From assembly GCA_028693235.1 (NCBI GenBank), contig JAQUVW010000005.1, positions 1 to 64,000 on the forward strand: 64,000 nt of DNA, read 5' to 3'. Shown here piece after piece: positions 43,408 to 49,953 of this stretch. Numbering within the stretch: position 1 is the stretch's first letter; each line of letters starts with the position of its first letter. The translations under genes were made by a program, and so were the position numbers. This DNA is from Candidatus Gastranaerophilales bacterium (lineage in GTDB: Bacteria > Cyanobacteriota > Vampirovibrionia > Gastranaerophilales > Gastranaerophilaceae). The notes beneath the pieces were generated by a model. The model was not told where the DNA came from. It was given only the letters and a program-made list of their open reading frames with translations, and searched no databases.

Positions 43408-44035
43408 AGACAGACTAACAAAAGAGGAATTAGAACAAAAACAGAAAGAATTAAAGGACGATATAGAACGTCTAAAAAAGATTATAAAAGCATCTGACAA
43501 AACGACCTTTGAAATCATTATCGAAGATTTAAAAAGACAAATGCACGAAAATGTAAATAATGAAGCTTGGGGCACTTTAAAGTCTTGCATCAAAGAGGTA
43601 GATAATATCAACGGAACTCAAGAATTTATTGAAAAGCAATCTACTCTTTTAAGCAAAAAAGAAACAGAACTTGAGGAAACAATCCAAAAAATAAACAATT
43701 ATCAACCGTCAATATTTGAAATTAATTATGACAAAGATGCAAAAGCATTGCCGACAGGATACAAAAATGGTGATAGTTCAATAGTTTTTGGAGATATATA
43801 CAAATCTGCCAAAGAATCAACAGAGCCAATTTATTATTTAGTGAGGGAATCTACAACATCAAAAGGTAAAGTTGCGGTTATAAGTTCTGCAGATGCCAAA
43901 AATGAAATGTTTTTAAATTCTCCAAAGACTTTGCAACTAATAACCGAATTCGACTATATCGGAAATATTTACATAAAAGATATTGACCACGACAACGCAG
44001 TATCAGCATTGAAATTGATTACTGGCGAATCGTAA
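43400..44035 (+). CDS. Coiled-coil early protein
   Basis: 211 residues from the ATG at 43400 (AAGGAG nine bases upstream). The first 100 residues are a charged coiled coil (LEQKQKELKDDIERLKKII); the rest is a small mixed domain with a repeated lysine-serine character (YLVRESTTSKGKVAVISS). Not recognised; no enzyme motif. Confidence 0.65.
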   Translation: MTKDRLTKEELEQKQKELKDDIERLKKIIKASDKTTFEIIIEDLKRQMHENVNNEAWGTLKSCIKEVDNINGTQEFIEKQSTLLSKKETELEETIQKINNYQPSIFEINYDKDAKALPTGYKNGDSSIVFGDIYKSAKESTEPIYYLVRESTTSKGKVAVISSADAKNEMFLNSPKTLQLITEFDYIGNIYIKDIDHDNAVSALKLITGES

Positions 44036-44147
44036 AAAAGAGGAACCATTACTTTATCTATTTTACAGAGCAGACACAGAGGCATGGGAAAATAGGCGGT
44101 TTTATTGGATTTTTTGAAGAAAGAAAAAATCCACCTTGGTTCAAGGT

Positions 44148-44291
44148 ATGAACAGCAGACAGATGCAAACGGTATGCTACAACCAGTTAGAAATTAATTA
44201 CAGTAAATTAAAAATTCCTGTATGGCAGCTTGGAAAGACAAGCATTTTATTAGATAAAAAAGGAGAAGAAAATGCAAACATTACAATTTAA
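44148..44291 (+). CDS. Possible 47-residue peptide containing a repeated hairpin
   Basis: MNSRQMQTVCYNQLEINYSK leads a short frame ending over the next start (44272). The coding evidence is weak. It includes TGGCAGCTTGGAAAGACAAG at 44223, which recurs with two compensating changes at 44730, so the stretch may be kept for RNA structure instead. Confidence 0.3.
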   Translation: MNSRQMQTVCYNQLEINYSKLKIPVWQLGKTSILLDKKGEENANITI

Positions 44292-44634
44292 ACCAGTTAT
44301 GAGAAAACTAGACCCTATTGATGCAGTAGAACTTACGCGGGAAGTGTGGGAACAAATTGAAAGCAGTGAAAGTGGAATTTTATCTGTAAATAAATTACAG
44401 ATTGGTGCGATTCAATTTGATGGTAGAAAGTATTTCTTGATTGAGAATACAGAAATGCAAGGTGCATTCACTAAAGCTGATATTGGCTCGATTATAATTT
44501 ATGATAACCATTCATCTAGCATATTTATTTGCAACCGAGATTTATTTGATGGCGAATTTTCATACATCGGTTCAGAACTTGACAAACAACTTGCTGATTG
44601 CAGAAAAGTTTTTGAACAAGAAAAGGTATCTTAG
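44272..44634 (+). CDS. Early protein of unknown function
   Basis: 120 residues. AAAGGAGAAGAAA precedes the ATG. The sequence LDPIDAVELTREVWEQIESS followed by a beta-rich domain (GAIQFDGRKYFLIENTEMQG) suggests a small alpha/beta fold. It is followed by a long hairpin and the ribozyme region. Not recognised. Confidence 0.6.
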   Translation: MQTLQFKPVMRKLDPIDAVELTREVWEQIESSESGILSVNKLQIGAIQFDGRKYFLIENTEMQGAFTKADIGSIIIYDNHSSSIFICNRDLFDGEFSYIGSELDKQLADCRKVFEQEKVS

Positions 44635-44643
44635 GGTAAAGAT

Positions 44644-44678
44644 ACCCTCTAAAATAGCCCTATTTGAATATAGAGGGT
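44644..44678 (+). promoter_or_regulatory. Long intergenic hairpin
   Basis: ACCCTCTA pairs with TAGAGGGT (8 bp), and inside it AAATA pairs with TATTT around a GCCC loop. It starts 9 bases after a stop codon. With no T-run it is not a typical terminator; it may stabilise the upstream mRNA end or be part of the structured leader containing the ribozyme. Confidence 0.5.
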
Positions 44679-44693
44679 GAGGTCAAGTCGTTT

Positions 44694-44807
44694 ATGGGGT
44701 ACGTGAAGACCACAATAACAAAAAAGAAAACCGTTGGCAGCTCGGAAAGACGAGCATTAAATAAAAATCCGAAACGGTGGAAGTCCTCCTCCACCGTCTG
44801 CAGATGA
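44694..44807 (+). CDS. Possible 37-residue basic peptide overlapping the ribozyme
   Basis: MGYVKTTITKKKTVGSSERR opens a basic frame ending within stem I of the hammerhead. A GAGGT lies about ten bases upstream. Because its second half overlaps the ribozyme, either the peptide or the RNA may be the selected product; the RNA evidence is stronger. Confidence 0.3.
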   Translation: MGYVKTTITKKKTVGSSERRALNKNPKRWKSSSTVCR

Positions 44808-44827
44808 TAGCTGCACTGATGAGGATT
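44766..44827 (+). ncRNA. Type II hammerhead ribozyme
   Basis: All conserved parts are present in circularly permuted type II order. Stem II 3' strand AATCC (44766-44770) pairs with GGATT (44823-44827). GAAA is at 44771-44774. Stem III ACGGTGGA (44774-44781) pairs with TCCACCGT (44790-44797). The cleavage triplet GTC ends at C44798. Stem I TGCAG (44799-44803) pairs with CTGCA (44811-44815). The core CTGATGA is at 44816-44822. The invariant G10.1-C11.1 and A15.1-U16.1 pairs are satisfied. It should self-cleave after C44798, leaving a 5'-OH RNA that begins the 44842 gene's mRNA. Confidence 0.93.
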
Positions 44828-44841
44828 GAAAGGAAGTTGAT

Positions 44842-45045
44842 ATGGCAGATTTAACTGAAAATCAAAAAATTGAAAATGCGAATAAACAATACGAATTAGT
44901 AGTAAATCAAAACCGTTCATTGCAAAGAGAACTGCGACACGAAAAGATTTTGAGAAAAAAGACAGTTCAAGTTCTTAATTTATATCTGCAGGGAGGTTGC
45001 AGCGATTCTTTACTGCTTGGATTAATTAAGGAGTGCGAAAGATGA
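44842..45045 (+). CDS. Short coiled-coil protein downstream of the ribozyme
   Basis: 67 residues, start at 44842 with AAAGGAAG upstream, 14 bases after the ribozyme. It is a charged coiled coil (QNRSLQRELRHEKILRKKTV). Its stop overlaps the next ATG. Not recognised. Its 5' untranslated region would be redefined by ribozyme cleavage. Confidence 0.6.
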   Translation: MADLTENQKIENANKQYELVVNQNRSLQRELRHEKILRKKTVQVLNLYLQGGCSDSLLLGLIKECER

Positions 45046-45500
45046 AAAAAGATTTAATTATCTGCGATATTGACGGAGTTATTGTTGACATTTCATGGAT
45101 TTTTCAAGATGAACAATTCAATGCTCCAGATAAAACACCAGAAGAAAAATGGGATTTTTTCAATAGAAATGCAAACAACATGGATAACAAAATAAATTAT
45201 GATGTTGTTGAAATAATAAACCGATTAAAATTCTTTGGTGGATACAAGATTGCTTTTGTAACAAGCCGTAGCGACATCATATATAAAAGCACTTTGAATA
45301 TGTTGCATAGGATTTTTGTGTTTGATGACATTCTTTTATTGATGAGGAAAGAGGGAGATTTATCACCTAGTTCATTGGTAAAAGATAGAATTCTTGCAGA
45401 CTTGAATAAAAAATACAAAATCATTTGTGCCATTGATGATGACCCGACAAATTGTGCAATGTTTAGAGGTAATGGAATAACAACAATGCAGGTAGTTTGA
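45042..45500 (+). CDS. HAD-family phosphatase
   Basis: 152 residues. ICDIDGVIVDIS near the N-terminus is the DxDGT-type nucleophile motif I. AFVTSRSD near residue 80 is motif II. A lysine region and AIDDDPTNCAMF near 135 give motifs III and IV. The size and pattern resemble phage phosphatases such as the 3'-phosphatase half of polynucleotide kinase. The substrate is unknown; nucleic-acid ends or nucleotides are likely. Translationally coupled to both neighbours. Confidence 0.8.
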   Translation: MKKDLIICDIDGVIVDISWIFQDEQFNAPDKTPEEKWDFFNRNANNMDNKINYDVVEIINRLKFFGGYKIAFVTSRSDIIYKSTLNMLHRIFVFDDILLLMRKEGDLSPSSLVKDRILADLNKKYKIICAIDDDPTNCAMFRGNGITTMQVV

Positions 45501-45652
45501 TGAATAAAAAGCAGAAGTTTCTGGATATATACAAACATGCATATCTGCTTGAATGTTATGCGATAAAACAGGACATATATACCGAAAGTGAATTATACGA
45601 TATTCGATATGAAATCAACAAAAAATTATATGAGGAAAAGAAAGAAAAATAA
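45500..45652 (+). CDS. 50-residue early protein
   Basis: ATGA overlap with the HAD gene. MNKKQKFLDIYKHAYLLECY then a charged helical tail. Both ends overlap neighbours (the next ATG is at 45652), which supports a real gene in a tightly packed operon. Function unknown. Confidence 0.55.
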   Translation: MNKKQKFLDIYKHAYLLECYAIKQDIYTESELYDIRYEINKKLYEEKKEK

Positions 45653-45801
45653 TGCAATACAAAATAGATGATATAGCAGTTGAAATAAAAAAACCGACAG
45701 GCATTTCTAAAGATAATGCTAGTATTGCTGCAGCATTCATTTATAAAATTGCAGAGATTGAAATGAGAAATATTGGCAAAAGATTTGTACTACAAAAATA
45801 A
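45652..45801 (+). CDS. 49-residue early protein
   Basis: It starts one base before the previous stop ends. MQYKIDDIAVEIKKPTGISK then an alanine-rich helix (NASIAAAFIYKIAEIEM). It is followed by AAAGGAG and the next gene. Function unknown. Confidence 0.5.
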   Translation: MQYKIDDIAVEIKKPTGISKDNASIAAAFIYKIAEIEMRNIGKRFVLQK

Positions 45802-45812
45802 AGGAGATAGTT

Positions 45813-46232
45813 ATGTTAAAAGTAGAAGAATATTTAATCAATAGTGAAAGACAATTAGTTGCAGATGAAAATTACATAAGTGATGGAATCATTATTGTTG
45901 CTAAAGATAAAATTGAAAATCCTTTGTTGAAACAATATAAAAATATTGATGAAAATATTATGAGTACAATTCCTTTTGAAAAAGGCGAGCAATATGATTT
46001 ACCTGCATTCTGCGAATTATTCCCTAGAAAAATTCTCGGATTTGTTTTTGATGAAAAATATTCATTTGACTATGATTTTTTTGATGTTTTTGCTTCATCT
46101 TTTTATGGTCTTGATTATTATACAGTTAGAGAAAGTGGAAATCGAGTTCCTATTCTAAAAGCATTTGATGAGGATGATGAATTTGTTGGCTGCTTTTTAG
46201 CTTTTAAGAGGGTTAATAATGAAAATTCTTAA
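45813..46232 (+). CDS. Acidic early protein of unknown function
   Basis: 139 residues, strongly acidic and aromatic (DEKYSFDYDFFDVFASSFYG). AAAGGAG precedes the ATG. Such acidic proteins can be DNA mimics that block restriction or other DNA-binding enzymes, but nothing specific supports that here. It overlaps the methyltransferase gene by 14 bases. Confidence 0.6.
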   Translation: MLKVEEYLINSERQLVADENYISDGIIIVAKDKIENPLLKQYKNIDENIMSTIPFEKGEQYDLPAFCELFPRKILGFVFDEKYSFDYDFFDVFASSFYGLDYYTVRESGNRVPILKAFDEDDEFVGCFLAFKRVNNENS

Positions 46233-46827
46233 TCTGTATGCAGGTCTTGGAGGCAATAGAAAATTATGGGGTGATAAATACGATATAACTTCTGTAGAAA
46301 TTAATCAGCAGATTGCAGATATTTATAAAGATTTATACCCAGAAGATACGATAATTGTTGGCGATGCTCACGAATATCTGTTAAGACATTTCAGAGAGTT
46401 TGATTTTATATGGGCAAGTCCACCATGTCAAACTCATTCAAGAGCAACTTTGGGTAATATCAACAAGGAGTGTTTTGATTATCCAGATATGAAATTATAC
46501 CAAGAAATAATTTTGCTAAAAACTTTGTTTAAAGGTGATTGGGTAATCGAGAATGTAAGACCTTATTACAAACCTTTAATAGCACCATCATTCAAAATAA
46601 ACAGACATCTTTTCTGGAGTAATAGATTTTTAATGACACCGGGTTTCGAGGTGCAATTAACTGAAATCTGGGAGAGTGTAAAGAAAATGGAAAATTATTA
46701 CGGTTTTAATCTGGAATCATACAAACTTGAAACGAAATTCAGAAGAAAAATTTTGAGAAATTGTGTAACTCCAGAAATAGGAAAGTACATATTTGAACAA
46801 ATAGTAGGAGGCATAAGTGAGCATTAA
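46219..46827 (+). CDS. DNA cytosine-5 methyltransferase-like protein
   Basis: 202 residues. LNLYAGLGGNRKLW at the N-terminus is the SAM-binding motif I. WASPPCQTHSRA near residue 72 is motif IV with the catalytic cysteine. VIENVRPYY near 112 is motif VI. The end has a motif X-like NCVTPEIGKYIFE. It is shorter than full C5 enzymes because the target-recognition domain is small. It would methylate phage DNA against host restriction. Confidence 0.8.
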   Translation: MKILNLYAGLGGNRKLWGDKYDITSVEINQQIADIYKDLYPEDTIIVGDAHEYLLRHFREFDFIWASPPCQTHSRATLGNINKECFDYPDMKLYQEIILLKTLFKGDWVIENVRPYYKPLIAPSFKINRHLFWSNRFLMTPGFEVQLTEIWESVKKMENYYGFNLESYKLETKFRRKILRNCVTPEIGKYIFEQIVGGISEH

Positions 46828-47314
46828 AAAGTTACTAAACAAGCTATTGTGTAAAATAGTAGGTCATAAAATGGATGAACATACATACAGGCAAGGTGGC
46901 AGTATGTGTGCCAGATGTGGTTTTTTCATGGAACATCCATCTTGGAAAGTAGAACGTGAAAATCTAAAAATCAAAGAAGAACAAGAAAACTCTTTGCTGA
47001 ATTGCGAGTTGCGCAAAAAGGAAATTTTTGAAAATAAAAACTCTCAAAATAAAGGTATAGAGCTTAATACAATGGTTGCGCAACTCCAACGCAAAGAGGA
47101 AGAAATTAAAAAAAATAGTTTAAAAATCATAGAATTAACAGCATTAAACAAAACATTAACAGATGAGTGTCTAAATTGCAACAGGAATAATCAAAACAAA
47201 AAGCTGAAAGCGATATTAATAATAATTCAAGGTTTGTTGATAGGTGGACGACCTCTTTCTGCTCAAGAAGAAGTAACTAAAATATTAAAAGAATTGGAGG
47301 TTGAAAATGGGTAA
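46817..47314 (+). CDS. Zinc-finger coiled-coil protein
   Basis: 165 residues from a GTG with TAGGAGG six bases upstream. The first 40 residues have C..H..C..C (GHKMDEHTYRQGGSMCARCG), a small zinc site. A long coiled coil follows, with a second CLNCN pair near 120. The end is helical. It overlaps both neighbours. Function unknown. Confidence 0.6.
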   Translation: MSIKKLLNKLLCKIVGHKMDEHTYRQGGSMCARCGFFMEHPSWKVERENLKIKEEQENSLLNCELRKKEIFENKNSQNKGIELNTMVAQLQRKEEEIKKNSLKIIELTALNKTLTDECLNCNRNNQNKKLKAILIIIQGLLIGGRPLSAQEEVTKILKELEVENG

Positions 47315-47540
47315 ATTAATTAAGTCTGTTTATTTTCAACTTGGAGTTATTGAAAACACTCCAGAGATTCTTCATTGTAGAGAAATAATGGGCAAGGTCG
47401 TGACTGATTTTGTTGTCAAAAAGGCTGAAATTATTGACGATTTTATTTATAAAAATCTTGAAACAAACATTCTTGAAATGATGAAATTAAAAATTGAAAA
47501 CGAATTAATGACAAGAAGATTAAAAGGAGTGAAGAAATGA
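47307..47540 (+). CDS. Small helical early protein
   Basis: 77 residues from the ATG at 47307 (GGAGG eight bases upstream). GKLIKSVYFQLGVIENTPEI leads into a charged helix pair. It is coupled to the previous and next genes by overlap. Not recognised. Confidence 0.55.
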   Translation: MGKLIKSVYFQLGVIENTPEILHCREIMGKVVTDFVVKKAEIIDDFIYKNLETNILEMMKLKIENELMTRRLKGVKK

Positions 47541-47704
47541 AAAATTTTCCAGAAAATTGTGAAGATTGCGACATCCATAAGTTTAGACAAAAACATCCGA
47601 TTCTTTCTTGCTTTGATTCTATGCATACAGAGATATGTTACATGTGCTTAATTTCAAAATGTTGGGGTGCAGGAATGCAAGGAGAGAATAATGCTGATAT
47701 TTAA
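47537..47704 (+). CDS. 55-residue cysteine-rich protein
   Basis: The ATG at 47537 follows AAAGGAG with an eight-base gap and overlaps the previous stop. CEDC near residue 8, then single cysteines and a CWG, seven in all, suggest a zinc-bound mini-domain. The next start lies within its 3' end. Function unknown. Confidence 0.55.
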   Translation: MKNFPENCEDCDIHKFRQKHPILSCFDSMHTEICYMCLISKCWGAGMQGENNADI

Positions 47705-48017
47705 TCTTAAAAAAGAATGGTTTGACAAAATAAAACGTGGCGAAAAAACTCACGAATATAGAGATTTCAAAAGGTATTTTGAAGTGAGGTTAAACAATCT
47801 TATGCCTAATGAAGTAGTTTTATTTCGCAACGGATATGTGCCTAATCCAGATAAAGAATTGCTTACCAAAATAAAACATATATCAGTGATTCAAGATGGA
47901 ATGCAAACAGATTTAAAGCATAATAATCCTGTCTATGATATTGAATTTGAATTGATAGACCCATTGACTGATTTATTAGATGCTTACAAGGAATTGAAAG
48001 GAATAATTAATGAGTAA
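47691..48017 (+). CDS. ASCH-domain protein
   Basis: 108 residues from the ATG at 47691 (AAGGAG upstream). LIFNLKKEWFDKIKRGEKTH and EYRDFKRYF match the start of ASCH (PUA-like) domains, with the conserved lysine and the E-x-R triad. ASCH proteins bind RNA or modified nucleosides; some are amidohydrolases. In phages they often occur among small early genes. Confidence 0.75.
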   Translation: MLIFNLKKEWFDKIKRGEKTHEYRDFKRYFEVRLNNLMPNEVVLFRNGYVPNPDKELLTKIKHISVIQDGMQTDLKHNNPVYDIEFELIDPLTDLLDAYKELKGIINE

Positions 48018-48354
48018 TTTTGTTAGTGAAAATTTAATAAAAAAAGCTAGAAAAGAACACAGGTGTGATTGTTGCAATTCTTCTGTGCAAGTTGGAGAAA
48101 GTTATGTGCATATTGCAGGAGTGTGGCAAGGAAACTTTTTTACTGAAAATATGTGTCCTCAATGTAGAGAAATTCTGGAAATATATTTGTCTGAAATAGA
48201 AAATGAATACGACATACACTTTTTATTGGATGAGGTTTTTGACTATGACGGTAAACGTGTTTACGATTTGCTAAAGCAAATTAAACATCCATCATCATTG
48301 GTGTTATCTTACATTGAAGATTATGAAGAAAAATTAGGGGTTGCTGATGAGTAA
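48010..48354 (+). CDS. Zinc-binding protein with paired CxxC
   Basis: 114 residues. HRCDCCNSSVQVGESYVH and NMCPQCREIL give two cysteine pairs about 30 residues apart, a common phage zinc-domain arrangement. The end is an acidic helix. It overlaps its neighbours at both ends, consistent with the coupled operon. Function unknown. Confidence 0.65.
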   Translation: MSNFVSENLIKKARKEHRCDCCNSSVQVGESYVHIAGVWQGNFFTENMCPQCREILEIYLSEIENEYDIHFLLDEVFDYDGKRVYDLLKQIKHPSSLVLSYIEDYEEKLGVADE

Positions 48355-48805
48355 GGTTTATATCGTAACCGAGGGTGATTATTCAGATTATCATATTGAA
48401 AAAGTGTTCAGTAAAAAAGAAGATGCTGAACTTTATGTACAGCTTAATAAATCTGATTATTACAGTATGGAAGTTGAAGAATACGAGATTGATAATGTAA
48501 AACTGCCAGATGAAAAAGATGTCATCCATTATTATTTCTGTTCTACTGCTATTTATCATTCAGAAACGCACCATAAATATTATATTTTAGAGTGCAATAT
48601 AAAACAAAGAGAAAAAATTCAATTAAGAACAGAGCCTAGCGGTTATAAAATATGTGAATTTTCAAGTTATTACACCAATAATGGAGATAAAAAAATTGCG
48701 ACTATAGAATCATTTTCTCAAAAATCTCAAGTTCACGCATTCAAGATTTTAATTGAACAATTTCAAATATATTCTCAACAAGCATTCGAGGATGGCAAAC
48801 TATGA
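48347..48805 (+). CDS. DUF7336-like early protein
   Basis: 152 residues starting MSKVYIVTEGDYSDYHIEKV and continuing FSKKEDAELYV, the layout of small phage proteins annotated as DUF7336 (a beta strand, then a short loop and a helix). The remainder is acidic alpha/beta. The start overlaps the previous stop by eight bases. Function unknown. Confidence 0.55.
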   Translation: MSKVYIVTEGDYSDYHIEKVFSKKEDAELYVQLNKSDYYSMEVEEYEIDNVKLPDEKDVIHYYFCSTAIYHSETHHKYYILECNIKQREKIQLRTEPSGYKICEFSSYYTNNGDKKIATIESFSQKSQVHAFKILIEQFQIYSQQAFEDGKL

Positions 48806-48962
48806 CTTGTGAGTTTGCAATCAAAAAAGATAGAGTGATTTGCTGCATGTGTGCAAATCTTGGCAAAGGTCTATTAACGGTAAGCCGACAAATATACATA
48901 GCAGCAAATGTGTAGAGAATCCAAACTGTTATTATAAATTATGGAAAAGGAGTATAAAGTGA
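48802..48962 (+). pseudogene. Small cysteine-rich gene with a frame change
   Basis: The ATG at 48802 overlaps the previous stop and opens MTCEFAIKKDRVICCMCANL; that frame stops at 48915. With one extra A in the AAA at 48865-48867 it would continue RSINGKPTNIHSSKCVENPN and end NCYYKL near a stop at 48962. The combined cysteines (CCMC, then C-x5-C) look like one zinc domain. Real break, slippage or sequencing deletion cannot be told apart. Confidence 0.5.
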
Positions 48963-49345
48963 AAAAGAATAGAAGATTTAAAAGAGATATGCAAAAACAA
49001 CTTCGAGATATTTCATTCGAGAACAGTACATTGAAGATGGATAAAATTAGATTAATTGATTCCTATTATAAAAAATCTGCTAGGTTAATAGAGTTGGAAA
49101 ATTTTATAAAACACCCGACTATAGAACATAAAATTTATAATGAAAATGTTATTGATATTTATGGTGCAGCCGACCATACGTTTCAAATGAATATTCCATT
49201 TAGTCAACCTCTACGTTATGTTACGAGGGTTGATAATAGGCTCTATGAATCAGATGAAAGGTTTAAAAGTTGTCTTTATGGAGATATGATTCGCAAATTT
49301 TCAGAAAAACTTTGTGAAAGATTTGTAATAAAGGAGGGTGAATAA
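48959..49345 (+). CDS. Early protein with basic N-terminal helix
   Basis: About 128 residues. I favour the GTG at 48959, six bases after AAGGAG; an in-frame ATG at 48941 has no site. VKKNRRFKRDMQKQLRDISF gives a basic helix, followed by a coil and a C-terminal mixed domain. It overlaps the next start by one base. Not recognised. Confidence 0.55.
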   Translation: MKKNRRFKRDMQKQLRDISFENSTLKMDKIRLIDSYYKKSARLIELENFIKHPTIEHKIYNENVIDIYGAADHTFQMNIPFSQPLRYVTRVDNRLYESDERFKSCLYGDMIRKFSEKLCERFVIKEGE

Positions 49346-49749
49346 TGAAAGATAGATTTAAGTTCAGGGCTCATTTCCCTAACAAAGAAGGGATTATGCA
49401 GAGTAAACCAATACATTATTTAAAAAGATTGGGTGAAATTAATAGCGAGTTAGTTTGTTTTGAAACCATAGACGGCATTAGAACCTGTTGCAAAAACAAC
49501 GAAATAGTTTTAATGCAATGCACAGGCTTAAAAGATAAGAACGGCAAGCTAATTTACGAGGGCGATATTATAAAAGACTGCAATGAAGATAATTATGGAG
49601 AACTCTATGAAGTTTGTTGGCTAGATGAATGTTGTGGATATTTTCTAAAATCAGGGGAAGATGAATACTATGACATCAATGATTATAGCATTCTAAAGGT
49701 TGTTGGTAGCATCTATGAAAACCCTGAACTATTAAAGGATGGTAAATAA
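49345..49749 (+). CDS. YopX-family protein
   Basis: 134 residues. MKDRFKFRAHFPNKEG at the start, then MQCTGLKDKNGKLIYEGDII near residue 70, and a C-terminal VVGSIYENPELL are the hallmarks of the YopX domain common in phages of Firmicutes and gut bacteria. The function of the family is unknown. It is near the end of the early operon. Confidence 0.85.
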   Translation: MKDRFKFRAHFPNKEGIMQSKPIHYLKRLGEINSELVCFETIDGIRTCCKNNEIVLMQCTGLKDKNGKLIYEGDIIKDCNEDNYGELYEVCWLDECCGYFLKSGEDEYYDINDYSILKVVGSIYENPELLKDGK

Positions 49750-49769
49750 TAAGAAAAAGAACTGTTGTT

Positions 49770-49901
49770 ATGATTGCTGGAATGATTAGGCAAGGGTTAC
49801 ATGAATATAATTGTAGTGCAGATGTGTTTCACTTCGTTAAGGCTATAGCCTTGATGATATTTTGTAATTTTATAAAGGACTTTAAAAAGAATAACAATTA
49901 A
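49770..49901 (+). CDS. Possible 43-residue protein at the end of the early operon
   Basis: MIAGMIRQGLHEYNCSADVF leads a short frame with a hydrophobic middle (AIALMIFCNF). There is no clear ribosome binding site. It fills the gap between YopX and integrase genes. Weak support. Confidence 0.3.
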   Translation: MIAGMIRQGLHEYNCSADVFHFVKAIALMIFCNFIKDFKKNNN

Positions 49902-49953
49902 CAAAACTTCATGCGTATGGCATCTAAAAATTTTTTGTTTTAATATTTAAAGT

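Noticed and set aside
48341-48352. Second CTGATGAG as a possible hammerhead core
   Set aside because: It is the start of a gene (ATGAGT) and no GAAA, GTC or pairing stems occur around it.
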